A DNA stretch of 64,000 nt from Paranoxybacillus sp035645275. GTDB taxonomy: Bacteria; Bacillota; Bacilli; Bacillales; Anoxybacillaceae. Position numbers and translations under genes: made by a program. Under the pieces are notes generated by a model. That model worked only from the letters and a program-made list of their open reading frames with translations. It did not search any database and was not told the DNA's origin. The stretch spans positions 496,001 to 560,000 of the forward strand of contig DASQMX010000031.1 of assembly GCA_035645275.1 (NCBI GenBank), in the 5' to 3' direction. This document shows positions 1-7,833 of the stretch, in pieces; position 1 is the first letter of the stretch; each line of letters opens with the position of its first letter.

Positions 1-960
1 AAACAATTCATAACCGACATAACATGCTGACGGATTGCCGGAGAGCCCAAACAACAATTTGCCATTTAATTGAGCTACTGTCGTTACACTTCCCGGACGC
101 ATTGCAATTTTATTAAAAAGCACTTCTGCCCCTAATTTTTCATAAATCATCGGCAAATAATCGTAATCACCGACGGAAACGCCTCCTGTCGTAATCAGAA
201 TATCTACTTGATCCAATGCGCTTTTTATCGCCGTAAAACACTCGTCTACCTCATCAGCAAGCTTTCCAAAATAAATAGGCGTCGCTCCATTGCGGACGAT
301 TTGCGCACTAATCATATACGAATTGCTGTTACGGATTTTTCCTGGAACAAGCGGCTCGGATACATCCAACAACTCGCTCCCAGTGGCGAAAATACCGATT
401 TTCGGTCTTTTCGCTACCTTTACTTGTGAATAACCGAACGTCGCCAATAACGCTTGTATACCGGGGTTGATAAACGTCCCTTCCTCAACTAATTTAGTCC
501 CTTTTTTTGTATCTTCTCCCTGAAAAGAAATATTGTCTCCCGATTTAAACGAACGTTTAATCGACATATATTTTTTGCCATCCCGTTCATATTGCTGCGT
601 TAGTTCAAGCATGACAACGGCATCGCACTCATTCGGCATTTGCGCTCCGGTCATAATACGAACAGCTTGAAACGGTTGAACTGTTTTCTTTGCCACCTCA
701 CCAGCGCCAATTTCTTCAATTACTTCAAACTCGACTGGATACTCAGAACTGGCCGCAGCAGAGTCGATGGCACGAATGGCGAATCCGTCATACGGTGAAC
801 GATCAAACGGAGGCACATCATGATCGGCAACTAACGGCTCCGCTAAATATCGTCCATATGCATGTTCTAAAGAAACAATTTCAGCCTCTCCTGCTTTTGC
901 ATAAGCCATCACTCTTTTAACTGCCTCAGAAACAGGAATCGGTGTTCTTCTTTCAACCAT
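1..960 (-). CDS. moeA: Molybdopterin molybdenumtransferase MoeA (3' part outside window)
   Basis: MoeA inserts molybdate into adenylylated molybdopterin, the last general step of molybdenum cofactor synthesis in the cytosol. The frame opens with ATG at 960 (MVERRTPIPVSEAV), preceded by a weak GAGGG ribosome site, and stays open to the window edge, giving 320 of the usual roughly 420 residues. Hallmarks seen are the N-terminal substrate loop DRSPYDGFAIRA, RIMTGAQMP, the MogA-like motif TTGGVSVGDYDY near residues 255-270 and GLSGNPSACYVG at the truncated end. The C-terminal domain lies outside the window. It follows moaA on the same strand, but a terminator separates them. Identification is firm. 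Confidence 0.95.
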   Translation of the reverse strand, partial: MVERRTPIPVSEAVKRVMAYAKAGEAEIVSLEHAYGRYLAEPLVADHDVPPFDRSPYDGFAIRAIDSAAASSEYPVEFEVIEEIGAGEVAKKTVQPFQAVRIMTGAQMPNECDAVVMLELTQQYERDGKKYMSIKRSFKSGDNISFQGEDTKKGTKLVEEGTFINPGIQALLATFGYSQVKVAKRPKIGIFATGSELLDVSEPLVPGKIRNSNSYMISAQIVRNGATPIYFGKLADEVDECFTAIKSALDQVDILITTGGVSVGDYDYLPMIYEKLGAEVLFNKIAMRPGSVTTVAQLNGKLLFGLSGNPSACYVGYELF

Positions 961-1031
961 TTTCCATCCCTCACTACATTTTTATATCATTTTTAAAACG
1001 AAATGATGCTTTCCTCTAGTAATCAATTGAA

Positions 1032-1124
1032 TTAGTTTACTCCTTCTTCCAGTTTATCATCACTATCCCATTCATTGGCAATATACAGCATCATTTCATG
1101 CGCTGTAACACTCCTATCATCCAT
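1032..1124 (-). CDS. Possible 30-residue acidic protein upstream of moeA
   Basis: A small frame starts at ATG 1124 (MDDRSVTAHEMMLYIANEW) and ends 70 bp before moeA. It is acidic, with no membrane segment and no family I recognise. The ribosome site is poor (GGAAATGG just before ATG), and a TGATACAAT box resembling an extended -10 lies upstream. It could be a real small gene, a leader peptide of moeA, or chance. The rest of 961-1189 shows nothing else coding. Confidence 0.25.
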   Translation of the reverse strand: MDDRSVTAHEMMLYIANEWDSDDKLEEGVN

Positions 1125-1189
1125 TTCCAACTATTTACATTGTATCAAAAATTCCAATAGCCTAGTTATGATTTTTATTATACAAATGA

Positions 1190-1234
1190 AAAAAACGGAC
1201 TGGCCCATTTCCTCTTGAGTCAGTCCGCTTTTTA
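1190..1234 (-). terminator. Rho-independent terminator of moaA
   Basis: Read on the minus strand, a 7-bp CGGACTG/CAGTCCG stem (extended by G and A-T pairs) is followed by a run of T. It lies 28 bp past the moaA stop and separates moaA from moeA. The A-run on the other side would also allow termination on the plus strand. Confidence 0.8.
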
Positions 1235-1261
1235 TCGCATTCAAGTTAACAATAAGGCTCT

Positions 1262-2284
1262 TTATCCCCCGATATAAGACATTTCAATCTTTTTTCGCTC
1301 TTTAGCGCTTTGTTCTGTCCGTTCATCAGAATATCGGTCCGTCCGTTTATTCCATGTCGAGATAATCAATTCCTCAATGAGCTCCTTTTCAGCTCCTTGC
1401 CTTAAAAGCTCCTTTAGTGATACTCCGTCTGAGGCAAATAAACACGTATATAATATTCCATCCGCAGAAACTCTTGCTCTTGTGCAGCTTTGGCAAAATG
1501 ATTCCGTAACGGAAGAAATAAATCCAATTTCTGTGTTCGTGCCCGCGTAGCGATATCTGCTAGCTACCTCACCCAAATAGGCAGGATCTATCGGCTCAAG
1601 AGGATGGAACTGATGAATGAGCTCATAAATCTCTTTTTTCGTAACGACTTGGGAGAAATCCCATCCATTTGACGTACCAACATCCATAAACTCGATAAAC
1701 CGCAGGGTAATACCCTCCTGTTTAAAATAGTGCGCCATCGGTACAATCTGCGAATCATTTAATCCTTTTTTAACGACCATGTTTACTTTTACTTTCAATC
1801 CCGCTTTTTTTGCTACCTCAATCCCTTTTAAAATCGGGGCAACCCCTACTCCAACCCCGTTCATTTTCTTAAAAACTTCATCGTCAAGGGCGTCAAGACT
1901 TACATTTACCCGCTGCAATCCAGCTTGCTTTAAACTTTCCGCCCACTTTACTAAATGTACCCCATTTGTTGTCAAGGCAATGTCTTTAATCCCGTCTATT
2001 TTTGTCAGTCTTTCAATAAAATCAGGCAAATCCTTTCGTAGGAGCGGCTCGCCTCCTGTAATGCGAATTTTTTCGACTCCCAAACGAGCGAAGCACTCCG
2101 CAATAACTGTCATTTCATCAACGGTTAACAATTCGTTTTGATGCAAAAAGCGAAAATCAGGACCAAAAATTTCCGCCGGCATACAATAAACACAGCGAAA
2201 ATTGCATTGGTCCGTAACAGAGATGCGCAAATCTCTTAACGGACGACCTAATCGATCGATAATTTGGTTTTCTTCCCGTTTCAT
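1262..2284 (-). CDS. moaA: GTP 3',8-cyclase MoaA
   Basis: Radical-SAM enzyme that, with MoaC, turns GTP into cyclic pyranopterin monophosphate, the first step of molybdopterin synthesis. The N-terminal SAM cluster motif CNFRCVYC is at residues 27-34. The second, substrate-binding 4Fe-4S motif is FCQSC near residue 265, with a third Cys in YTCLF. The protein ends in the conserved Gly-Gly tail (SYIGG). Its 340 residues are the usual length. ATG at 2284 has AGGAG nine bases upstream. It lies 36 bp after modB on the same strand, so the two are probably co-transcribed. moaC, moaD and moaE are not in this window. Confidence 0.96.
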   Translation of the reverse strand: MKREENQIIDRLGRPLRDLRISVTDQCNFRCVYCMPAEIFGPDFRFLHQNELLTVDEMTVIAECFARLGVEKIRITGGEPLLRKDLPDFIERLTKIDGIKDIALTTNGVHLVKWAESLKQAGLQRVNVSLDALDDEVFKKMNGVGVGVAPILKGIEVAKKAGLKVKVNMVVKKGLNDSQIVPMAHYFKQEGITLRFIEFMDVGTSNGWDFSQVVTKKEIYELIHQFHPLEPIDPAYLGEVASRYRYAGTNTEIGFISSVTESFCQSCTRARVSADGILYTCLFASDGVSLKELLRQGAEKELIEELIISTWNKRTDRYSDERTEQSAKERKKIEMSYIGG

Positions 2285-2320
2285 AAAGTGCCACTCCTAT
2301 TTAACCGGTATTAACATAAA

Positions 2321-2974
2321 TTATTTAAAAATAGTTGAACATAACAACAACAAAAAAGAAAGAACCATTGTGACTAATACCCACATCCAAGCCATCATCA
2401 TATTTCCAGATTCGATGGCAACAAAAATGGCTGTCGGGATGGTTTGTGTCTTTCCCGGGATATTCCCTGCAAACATAAGAGTAGCGCCAAACTCCCCTAA
2501 TCCTCTGGCAAACGATAAAATCGCTCCAGAAACAATCGTCTTGATCGATAAAGGGATCGATATATAGAAAAATACTTGGTATTCGTTTGCACCATCTATC
2601 CGTGCCGCTTCCTCCACCGCTTCATCGACCGATTCAAACCCTGATTTTGCTGATTGGTACATTAAAGGAAAGGAGACAACGACAGAAGCAATGACAGCTG
2701 CCCACCATGTAAACATGACTGGATGGTGAAAAATCGCTTCGATTGCTCTACCAATCGGACTATTTTTTCCAAAAAGGACAATTAATAAAAACCCAACAAC
2801 TGACGGCGGAAGAACAAGCGGAAGCATAAAAAAAGTTTCTAAGATGATTTTTCCTCTAAAACGACGGCGCGACATCCATTTTCCTGCAAAAATCCCTGCC
2901 AATAATACAATCATTCCCGCTGTGAGTGAGACCTTTATCGACAGCCCAATTGGCGCCCAAAATTCCGTCGTCAT
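2321..2974 (-). CDS. modB: Molybdate ABC transporter permease ModB
   Basis: Inner-membrane permease for molybdate uptake. About five hydrophobic segments surround the permease EAA loop (EEAARIDGANEYQVFFYISIP, residues about 130-150), and the N-terminal SIKVSLTAG is typical of ModB. I chose ATG 2974 because AGAGG lies nine bases upstream; an in-frame TTG at 2983 lacks correct spacing. This gives 217 residues. No modA (binding protein) or modC (ATPase) is next to it: 2975-3203 is non-coding and moaA follows directly, so the partner subunits must be encoded elsewhere or are lost. Confidence 0.93.
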   Translation of the reverse strand: MTTEFWAPIGLSIKVSLTAGMIVLLAGIFAGKWMSRRRFRGKIILETFFMLPLVLPPSVVGFLLIVLFGKNSPIGRAIEAIFHHPVMFTWWAAVIASVVVSFPLMYQSAKSGFESVDEAVEEAARIDGANEYQVFFYISIPLSIKTIVSGAILSFARGLGEFGATLMFAGNIPGKTQTIPTAIFVAIESGNMMMAWMWVLVTMVLSFLLLLCSTIFK

Positions 2975-3190
2975 GCTTTCCAACCTCTTTCGTAATATAT
3001 AGCATTAGGTTGTGATATGTTTCAGAGATTATCTTTCTGTAATATTTATAATATTTCAGGAGGAACAACATGTATGTTAACTGCTAGTATATCATATAAA
3101 CGGGAAAACGATTGTCATAAAGTCTTAAGTAAATGTATACTCCCGCTCATGTTCTAACCGAAAATAAGCTTCTACCGTCCATTGCAGCAT

Positions 3191-3213
3191 AATGACATGA
3201 CTATCATGTCATT
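3191..3213. repeat. Perfect 10-bp inverted repeat across the mobA stop
   Basis: Two arms AATGACATGA and TCATGTCATT flank a 3-base loop and include the mobA stop codon. No T-run follows, so it is not a classical terminator; it may stabilise the mRNA 3' end. Confidence 0.4.
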
Positions 3214-3791
3214 GAATTGTCATATTCCTGTCGATGGTTAATATTATGAAAAACGATTTCGTCTTCTAAAAAGTCTTGTTCATTTACATAGCGAACACGA
3301 CAGCATTCCAATAAAGACATCATTCGATTGTTCTTATGATTCAACAGTTGCTCAATATGCTCAAATGTACGTCGATGGTATATGCCTACTAACGGCTGAA
3401 TGCGACCGCAATGAGCAGACACGATGATATCAAACCGTTCATCGATATATTCCATCATCTTTGCAATTGTGCTTGCACGTATATACGGCATATCACAAGG
3501 AAGAACAAAAACCCATTCCGCATCCGTTCGCTTCATGACCGTATAAATTCCAGCGAGCGGACCTTGGCCGCGGTACACTTCCTCATCGATTATTATCTTG
3601 TCGTCCGTCACTTGTTGAAAGCGCGATACAAGCGCTGGATGACTAACAATATATATATCTTGAACAAATGAGCGCAACGCATTGACAGCAAACTGAAAAA
3701 AATATTTCCCCTCTCGTTTGGCAAACGCTTTCGGACTGCCAAAGCGCCGTGATTCACCGCCGGCAAGAACCACTCCTGCAATCTGTTTCAC
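3204..3791 (-). CDS. mobA: Molybdenum cofactor guanylyltransferase MobA
   Basis: Transfers GMP from GTP to molybdopterin to form the guanine dinucleotide cofactor. The nucleotide-binding signature VVLAGGESRRFGSPKAF is at the N-terminus, and the metal-binding LPCDMPY is near residue 97. An ATG at 3809 has no ribosome site, whereas GTG 3791 is preceded by GGGGGAGAGG at 6 bases and yields MKQIAGVVLAGG, the normal MobA beginning; I therefore use GTG, giving 195 residues. It is the first gene of the mobA-modB-moaA minus-strand cluster, with a 229-bp gap before modB. Confidence 0.92.
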   Translation of the reverse strand: MKQIAGVVLAGGESRRFGSPKAFAKREGKYFFQFAVNALRSFVQDIYIVSHPALVSRFQQVTDDKIIIDEEVYRGQGPLAGIYTVMKRTDAEWVFVLPCDMPYIRASTIAKMMEYIDERFDIIVSAHCGRIQPLVGIYHRRTFEHIEQLLNHKNNRMMSLLECCRVRYVNEQDFLEDEIVFHNINHRQEYDNSMT

Positions 3792-3943
3792 TTTTTGCCT
3801 CTCCCCCATTCAAAACTTTTGTTTCACTGTAACACGAAGGAAACAAAAAGAAAAGATTCCCAGTTTATCGTTGTTAAAAAAGTTTTTATTCGTGAACGGT
3901 TCTCCTTTAAAAACACATAAAAGAATGGCTCCCTAAATATAAA

Positions 3944-3965
3944 TTAGATAACCTTAATTATCTAA
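3944..3965. promoter_or_regulatory. Operator-like palindrome before the DUF2935 gene
   Basis: TTAGATAA and TTATCTAA form an 8-bp inverted repeat with a 6-base centre, placed immediately before the ribosome site AAAAAGGAG of the next gene. It could be a repressor site or a short mRNA hairpin. No regulator family is assigned. Confidence 0.35.
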
Positions 3966-3980
3966 AAAGGAGTGGGAAGT

Positions 3981-4880
3981 TTGCAGAATCCTCCACCAAT
4001 ACCTGGTCACTTTGCAACTGGTTCTCAAAATCAAATGTTAATTCCTCCTGAAACAAAAGCAGCTTCACCTGAATCTTTGACAGAAAAGGAATTTATTGAG
4101 CGTTCGCTCACTGAAAATAAGTTTTGGCTTAGAATTATGAAAGAACATGCTTTATTTCTTGGAGAAGGATTTAATCGGAAAGACAAAAATTTAATACAGC
4201 AAACAGATAATTTTTATAAGTACTTTGAACAACTCGAAAAAAGAGCATATCAAACTCCTGAAACCGTTCAAGCTGTACGAAAATTAAATGAGGATAGTAT
4301 TCAGTTAGTTTACGGGTTTAGAAATTTCAAGAGAAATCTTCTAATCCTGATCATTAATTGTAAAGTTAGTGGTTTTAATTTTCCTCTTCTTGTGGACCAT
4401 ATAGCTCGTGAAGCAGAATATTTTATAAGAACTTTACAAAAGTTTAATCAAGGTATTTTAGAACCGATTCAAGATGCCATTATCAGTGAAAATGTATTCT
4501 GGCTTCGAATTATGATGGAACATTCTCGCTTTATCTCTTCTTTGTTAGATCAATCTGAACGTAAGATAGTTACAACTGCTAGAGAGTTTGCTGATGATTT
4601 TGAAGTACTCTTGAATCAAGCTAGAGATGTCGAATCTATGTTATATAACAAGCAACCGACCTATCCGATTATAGGAAAAATGAATAAGGATAGTGAAAGT
4701 GCGGCAACAGAGTTACTTCACTTTAAGAAGGCAGGACTTGAATTGATTAAGACATGCCAAATTAAAAATGTTATTAATCCGTTATTAGCCGACCACGTTG
4801 TACGGGAAGCAGAACATTTCCTTTATATGATCCATGTTTTAGAAAATCGTTTAAAGAAAAAGCAAATGAAAAATCCATAA
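3981..4880 (+). CDS. DUF2935 protein with internal duplication
   Basis: A roughly 299-residue soluble, helical protein made of two copies of the DUF2935 unit. The first repeat carries ENKFWLRIMKEHALFL and PLLVDHIAREAEYFIRTL; the second carries ENVFWLRIMMEHSRFI and PLLADHVVREAEHFLYMI. The repeated E, H and HxxREAExF residues look like ligands of a four-helix, ferritin-like metal site; this is inference, and the function of the family is unknown to me. I start it at TTG 3981, with AGGAG eight bases upstream; the in-frame GTG at 3972 touches the ribosome site. The first 35 residues are Pro-rich and outside the repeats. Confidence 0.85.
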   Translation: MQNPPPIPGHFATGSQNQMLIPPETKAASPESLTEKEFIERSLTENKFWLRIMKEHALFLGEGFNRKDKNLIQQTDNFYKYFEQLEKRAYQTPETVQAVRKLNEDSIQLVYGFRNFKRNLLILIINCKVSGFNFPLLVDHIAREAEYFIRTLQKFNQGILEPIQDAIISENVFWLRIMMEHSRFISSLLDQSERKIVTTAREFADDFEVLLNQARDVESMLYNKQPTYPIIGKMNKDSESAATELLHFKKAGLELIKTCQIKNVINPLLADHVVREAEHFLYMIHVLENRLKKKQMKNP

Positions 4881-4934
4881 CCCTCAATTTGAAGGTTTCA
4901 GCTTATCAACAAAGTCGACGAGCTGTCAAGTTGA

Positions 4935-5159
4935 TCACTTCTTCCCAATCGCCACACGCGCCAAATTTCCGGGCCTTCATCCAAATACTCCCATGTAAAT
5001 TAATTTTCCTGTTCCGTCATAAATGGATAATAAAGCGGACGCAGGTCATGGTCATGCGTCAATTTCACTACTTCTCCTGCCTTTAAAGCGGAAAATAGCT
5101 GGGTGTCGTAAGCGTGGTTCATAATCAGGAGCATGAATTTTTGCCGTAAATAAACTCAT
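4935..5159 (-). pseudogene. Decayed DUF2249 gene
   Basis: Minus-strand fragments together rebuild a DUF2249 domain. From ATG 5159 one frame gives HAPDYEPRLRHPAIF. Another then gives SALKAGEVVKLTHDHDLRP, LYYPFMTEQEN, a TAA stop, FTWEYLDEGPEIWRV and, after a second shift, AIGKK plus TGA at 4935. The family normally reads HPxIF, ALKxGE, NDHDPxPLYYQF, FTWEYLEEGPEVWRV without breaks. So there is one frameshift with a short loss, one in-frame stop and a second frameshift. DUF2249 proteins are often found near nitrogen-oxide respiration genes. The rest of 4881-5286 shows no gene. Confidence 0.75.
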
Positions 5160-5286
5160 AAAATAAGCAAACCTAATATTATAATAGTTTATATACACAT
5201 CATAATCGCTCCGCTTGTTTACCGAAGTGATGGGCATCACCATTTCGTTATGAAATTTCTCAACACTCGCGAAAGGGGAATGGCGG

Positions 5287-5433
5287 TTGGAGGAGTTCGT
5301 TGGCTTTTGTTCGGGGTGCGGCAAACCCATTCATTGTTTGCATGGATTTTTAAACGGCATCGTAAGTGAAGAAAAAGAAATGCTGTATTGCTTTCAGTGC
5401 TATAAGAAAAAAGAAACAGAGCAAAAACGCTAA
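5287..5433 (+). CDS. Small zinc-ribbon-like protein (48 aa)
   Basis: Read from TTG 5287, with AAAGGGG eight bases upstream, a 48-residue protein is encoded: EEFVGFCSGCGKPIHC at the start, then EMLYCFQCYKKKE. The two CxxC pairs (CSGC and CFQC) are spaced as in a small zinc ribbon, and the tail is Lys/Glu rich. I do not recognise a named family. A palindromic repeat begins 8 bp after its stop. The good ribosome site and Cys pattern argue for a real gene. Confidence 0.6.
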   Translation: MEEFVGFCSGCGKPIHCLHGFLNGIVSEEKEMLYCFQCYKKKETEQKR

Positions 5434-5440
5434 GCATGTA

Positions 5441-5567
5441 AAAAGAGCTGTCTCAAGTCCAAGGTCAGCCCCCGCAATACAGTATATAGATCATAATGTT
5501 GGGATAAATGAACTATATATTGTGAAACGCGCGTGAGGTCAGACCCTTATGAGACAGCCTCTCTTTT
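5441..5567. repeat. Palindromic intergenic repeat, copy 1 (long form)
   Basis: Long copy of a family found seven times here. The ends are imperfect inverted repeats (AGAGCTGTCTCA and TGAGACAGCCTCT). Inside are AGGTCAGCCCC, an AT-rich core with CAATAC and ATATATTGTG, and AGGTCAGACCCT. It fills the gap between two convergent genes, ending 7 bp from the stop of the minus-strand hydrolase gene, and probably acts as a bidirectional terminator. Confidence 0.85.
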
Positions 5568-5573
5568 GGCCGG

Positions 5574-6341
5574 TTAAACGTGTTGTCTAAACCACTTCAC
5601 CGTTTCTAAAAATGCTTCTCTTGTTACTTTATGTCCTGCTTTGTCATCAGAAATAAATTTTAAATTCGCTTCGTTTTCTGCATAAAGAGGTTTTATCTTT
5701 TGATAAAACTCATATGTATAATGATAAGGCACCACTTGGTCAAGCTGTCCATGCCAAATGAACAACGGACGCCCTTTTAACTTTTCCGGCTGCAATGACA
5801 GGTCATAAGCAGCAAGACGTTCCCTTTCTTTCTTCAGTTCCTCTTCTGATAAAGGAAGTTGAAGTCCCCTTTTTCTTACTTCATCGATTTGCAGTTGAAA
5901 AAACGTTTCATAGCAAGGAGTTCCCATGAGTGAGACGGCCGCTTTTATCCACGGGTATTTCGTTAAAGCACCAAATGTTACAATTCCTCCCATAGATGTG
6001 CCGGCTAAACCGATTCGTTGCTCATCAATGAAATGTTTTGCAGCAAGTTCTTCCTTTAGCAGTTCTATTTCGGCAATTTCCTTCATGACAATGTTCCAAA
6101 ACGAAAACTGCAGCTGTTGCTCTGTTAAATTTTCTTCGCGCTCCCCATGATAAAGTGCATCTGGCAAAATCACGCGATATCCTGCTTCAGCAAGCAAGTA
6201 GCCAAAATGCAAATTATGTTCTTTTGCGCTTGTAAAACCGTGAATAAAGATGATTAGTGGCAGTTTTTCTTGCCGCTTTTCTTCCTTGACCACATGCAAA
6301 ACTGGAATATGAGCTATTTTCTCATTTTGAATGACAACCAT
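5574..6341 (-). CDS. yitV: Alpha/beta hydrolase, YitV-like
   Basis: Cytosolic serine hydrolase of the prolyl-oligopeptidase/dienelactone-hydrolase type; substrate unknown. The oxyanion region IFIHGFTSAKEH is near residue 30, the nucleophile elbow GLAGTSMGGIV near residue 120, the acid in WHGQLDQVVPYHY near 200 and the catalytic His in DKAGHKVTREAF near 238. Its 255 residues match YitV of B. subtilis, as does its position divergent from yitU. ATG 6341 has AAGGAG nine bases upstream. Confidence 0.85.
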   Translation of the reverse strand: MVVIQNEKIAHIPVLHVVKEEKRQEKLPLIIFIHGFTSAKEHNLHFGYLLAEAGYRVILPDALYHGEREENLTEQQLQFSFWNIVMKEIAEIELLKEELAAKHFIDEQRIGLAGTSMGGIVTFGALTKYPWIKAAVSLMGTPCYETFFQLQIDEVRKRGLQLPLSEEELKKERERLAAYDLSLQPEKLKGRPLFIWHGQLDQVVPYHYTYEFYQKIKPLYAENEANLKFISDDKAGHKVTREAFLETVKWFRQHV

Positions 6342-6453
6342 ATTCTCTAACTCCTTTTTTCCTTTCTAATGTTAGTTTAACATGTGGACAAAAATTTTGG
6401 AAAAGAGTTACACTGAAATTAGAAAAAATTATACTGATATAAAGGAGTCGTTT

Positions 6454-7260
6454 ATGGAAAAATATTTAATTGCTTTAGATTTAGACGGAACATTATTAAA
6501 AGACGATAAAACGATTTCTCTTTACACAAAAGAAGTGCTGTTTAAAGCGAAGGAAGCTGGACACATTGTCGTAATTGCAACCGGGCGGCCGTATCGCGCC
6601 AGCAAAATGTATTATGAGGAGCTTGAACTAACAACCCCTATTGTCAATTTTAACGGTGCATTCGTTCATCACCCAAAAGATGACAGCTGGGGGATGTACC
6701 ATACTCCTCTTCATTTAGAAACAGTGAAAGAAATTATTGAGGTAAGCGAAAAATATAATGTCAAAAACATTTTGGCAGAAATTATGGACGATGTATATTT
6801 CCACGAGCATGATGAACAATTGCTTGATATCTTTAATTTAGGAAATCCGCATGTCCAAATCGGTGATTTGCGGCAAATTTTACGAAAAGACCCTACTTGT
6901 ATTTTGATTCATGCTGATGAAGAACATGTAGAGGAAATTCGCACCTATTTATCCGAGGTACATGCCCATCTCATCGACCATCGCCGCTGGGCTGCGCCAT
7001 GGCATGTCATTGAAATCGTCCGTACAGGGATTAATAAAGCGGTAGGACTTAAGCGCATTGCCGAATATTATCAAATCCCAAGAGAGCGGGTCATCGCCTT
7101 CGGTGATGAGGACAACGATTTAGAAATGATCGAATGGGCGGGTTATGGCGTTGCTATGGGCAATGCGATTGAACCGCTAAAAGCAATCGCCCGCGATGTG
7201 ACGAAGACAAATGAGGAAGATGGCATCGGCATTTACTTAAAATCGCTGCTAAAGCTGTAA
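6454..7260 (+). CDS. yitU: HAD phosphatase YitU (riboflavin-pathway type)
   Basis: Cof-type HAD-superfamily phosphatase. Motif I is LDLDGTLLKDD (nucleophile Asp) at residues 7-17, motif II IATGRP, motif III Lys in INKAVGLKRI, and motif IV FGDEDNDLEMI, followed by the typical AGYGVAMGNA. In B. subtilis YitU is one of the phosphatases that dephosphorylate 5-amino-6-(5-phospho-D-ribitylamino)uracil for riboflavin synthesis; the same role here is by homology and gene order. ATG 6454 with AAAGGAG at 6 bases is chosen over an ATG 72 bp upstream without a ribosome site. 268 residues, the usual length. Confidence 0.88.
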   Translation: MEKYLIALDLDGTLLKDDKTISLYTKEVLFKAKEAGHIVVIATGRPYRASKMYYEELELTTPIVNFNGAFVHHPKDDSWGMYHTPLHLETVKEIIEVSEKYNVKNILAEIMDDVYFHEHDEQLLDIFNLGNPHVQIGDLRQILRKDPTCILIHADEEHVEEIRTYLSEVHAHLIDHRRWAAPWHVIEIVRTGINKAVGLKRIAEYYQIPRERVIAFGDEDNDLEMIEWAGYGVAMGNAIEPLKAIARDVTKTNEEDGIGIYLKSLLKL

Positions 7261-7320
7261 GCAGCCCTCAAGTTAAACATTCCCTTATTAAAATTTGCTT
7301 GCACGGTTACACTATCAATG

Positions 7321-7389
7321 GAAGCTGATTAACAATCCTCTCCGACTGCTTCTATTGGAAAGGATATCTCCTTGTCATAAATCAGCTTC
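7321..7389 (+). promoter_or_regulatory. Leader inverted repeat before two small genes
   Basis: GAAGCTGATT at 7321 and AATCAGCTTC at 7380 are perfect 10-base complements 49 bases apart, ending 27 bases before a TTG start. The span could fold into a long leader hairpin; no T-run follows, so it does not look like a simple terminator of yitU. Confidence 0.3.
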
Positions 7390-7415
7390 TCCATTTCTTT
7401 AAGGGGGAATGCGTC

Positions 7416-7568
7416 TTGGGTAAACACAGCAAATCAAAACGTTTCATCCAGCAAAGTGTTGACGCTATTGAAAAGCATGCTGAACGAATCCCTTATCGTA
7501 TGACCTATGCAGAAGCTGAAGAAAGAAAAAGGAACCAAGCAATTGAGTCCTCTCTTGGAGGCGTATAA
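7416..7568 (+). CDS. Small basic protein (50 aa) in the yit region
   Basis: From TTG 7416, with AAGGGGG eight bases upstream, a 50-residue hydrophilic protein is read: GKHSKSKRFIQQSVDAIEK, then HAERIPYRMTYAEAEERK and ending ESSLGGV. It has no membrane segment or signal. It ends two bases before the next start codon, so the two small genes are one transcription unit. I do not recognise the family; similar short genes occur in this place in bacilli. Confidence 0.65.
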   Translation: MGKHSKSKRFIQQSVDAIEKHAERIPYRMTYAEAEERKRNQAIESSLGGV

Positions 7569-7570
7569 CA

Positions 7571-7771
7571 ATGGGAAATCCATTATTCCAAAAAGCGCGT
7601 GAAGCGGTCATGATTGCCAAACAAGCGGCTAACGGGCAAGCCAATGTTGACTTGCAGCACGCGATTGAAGTTGCAAAAAACGCGCTTTCCTCTGCCTATG
7701 CAAACTCAACAACAGCAGAGCAAGCGCAATTGCGTCAATTTCAAGAAGAGCTTGATAAAATTACACATTAG
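7571..7771 (+). CDS. DUF3813-type small helical protein (66 aa)
   Basis: A 66-residue Ala/Gln-rich helical protein (MGNPLFQKAREAVMIAKQA at the start) resembling DUF3813, a family known only from bacilli and of unknown function. ATG 7571 follows the stop of the preceding gene by two bases, with GGAGG inside that gene's last codons as ribosome site. It ends at a terminator shared with the convergent yitT-family gene. Confidence 0.75.
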   Translation: MGNPLFQKAREAVMIAKQAANGQANVDLQHAIEVAKNALSSAYANSTTAEQAQLRQFQEELDKITH

Positions 7772-7784
7772 CTTTTAAACTAAA

Positions 7785-7826
7785 GAAACTGCCGTCCATA
7801 TGTCATTTTTGGTCGCGGCAGTTTCT
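7785..7826. terminator. Bidirectional terminator
   Basis: Arms AAACTGCCG and CGGCAGTTT with a loop of about 20 bases and A/T-rich flanks on both sides, between two convergent genes. Confidence 0.75.
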
Positions 7827-7833
7827 AATTATA

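Noticed and set aside
2856..3071. 71-codon minus frame overlapping the start of modB
   Set aside because: It is out of frame with modB, lies mostly inside it and its product resembles nothing; the modB frame explains the region.
4889..5086. 65-codon plus frame in the gap after the DUF2935 gene
   Set aside because: It is antisense to the recognisable DUF2249 remnant and has no ribosome site.
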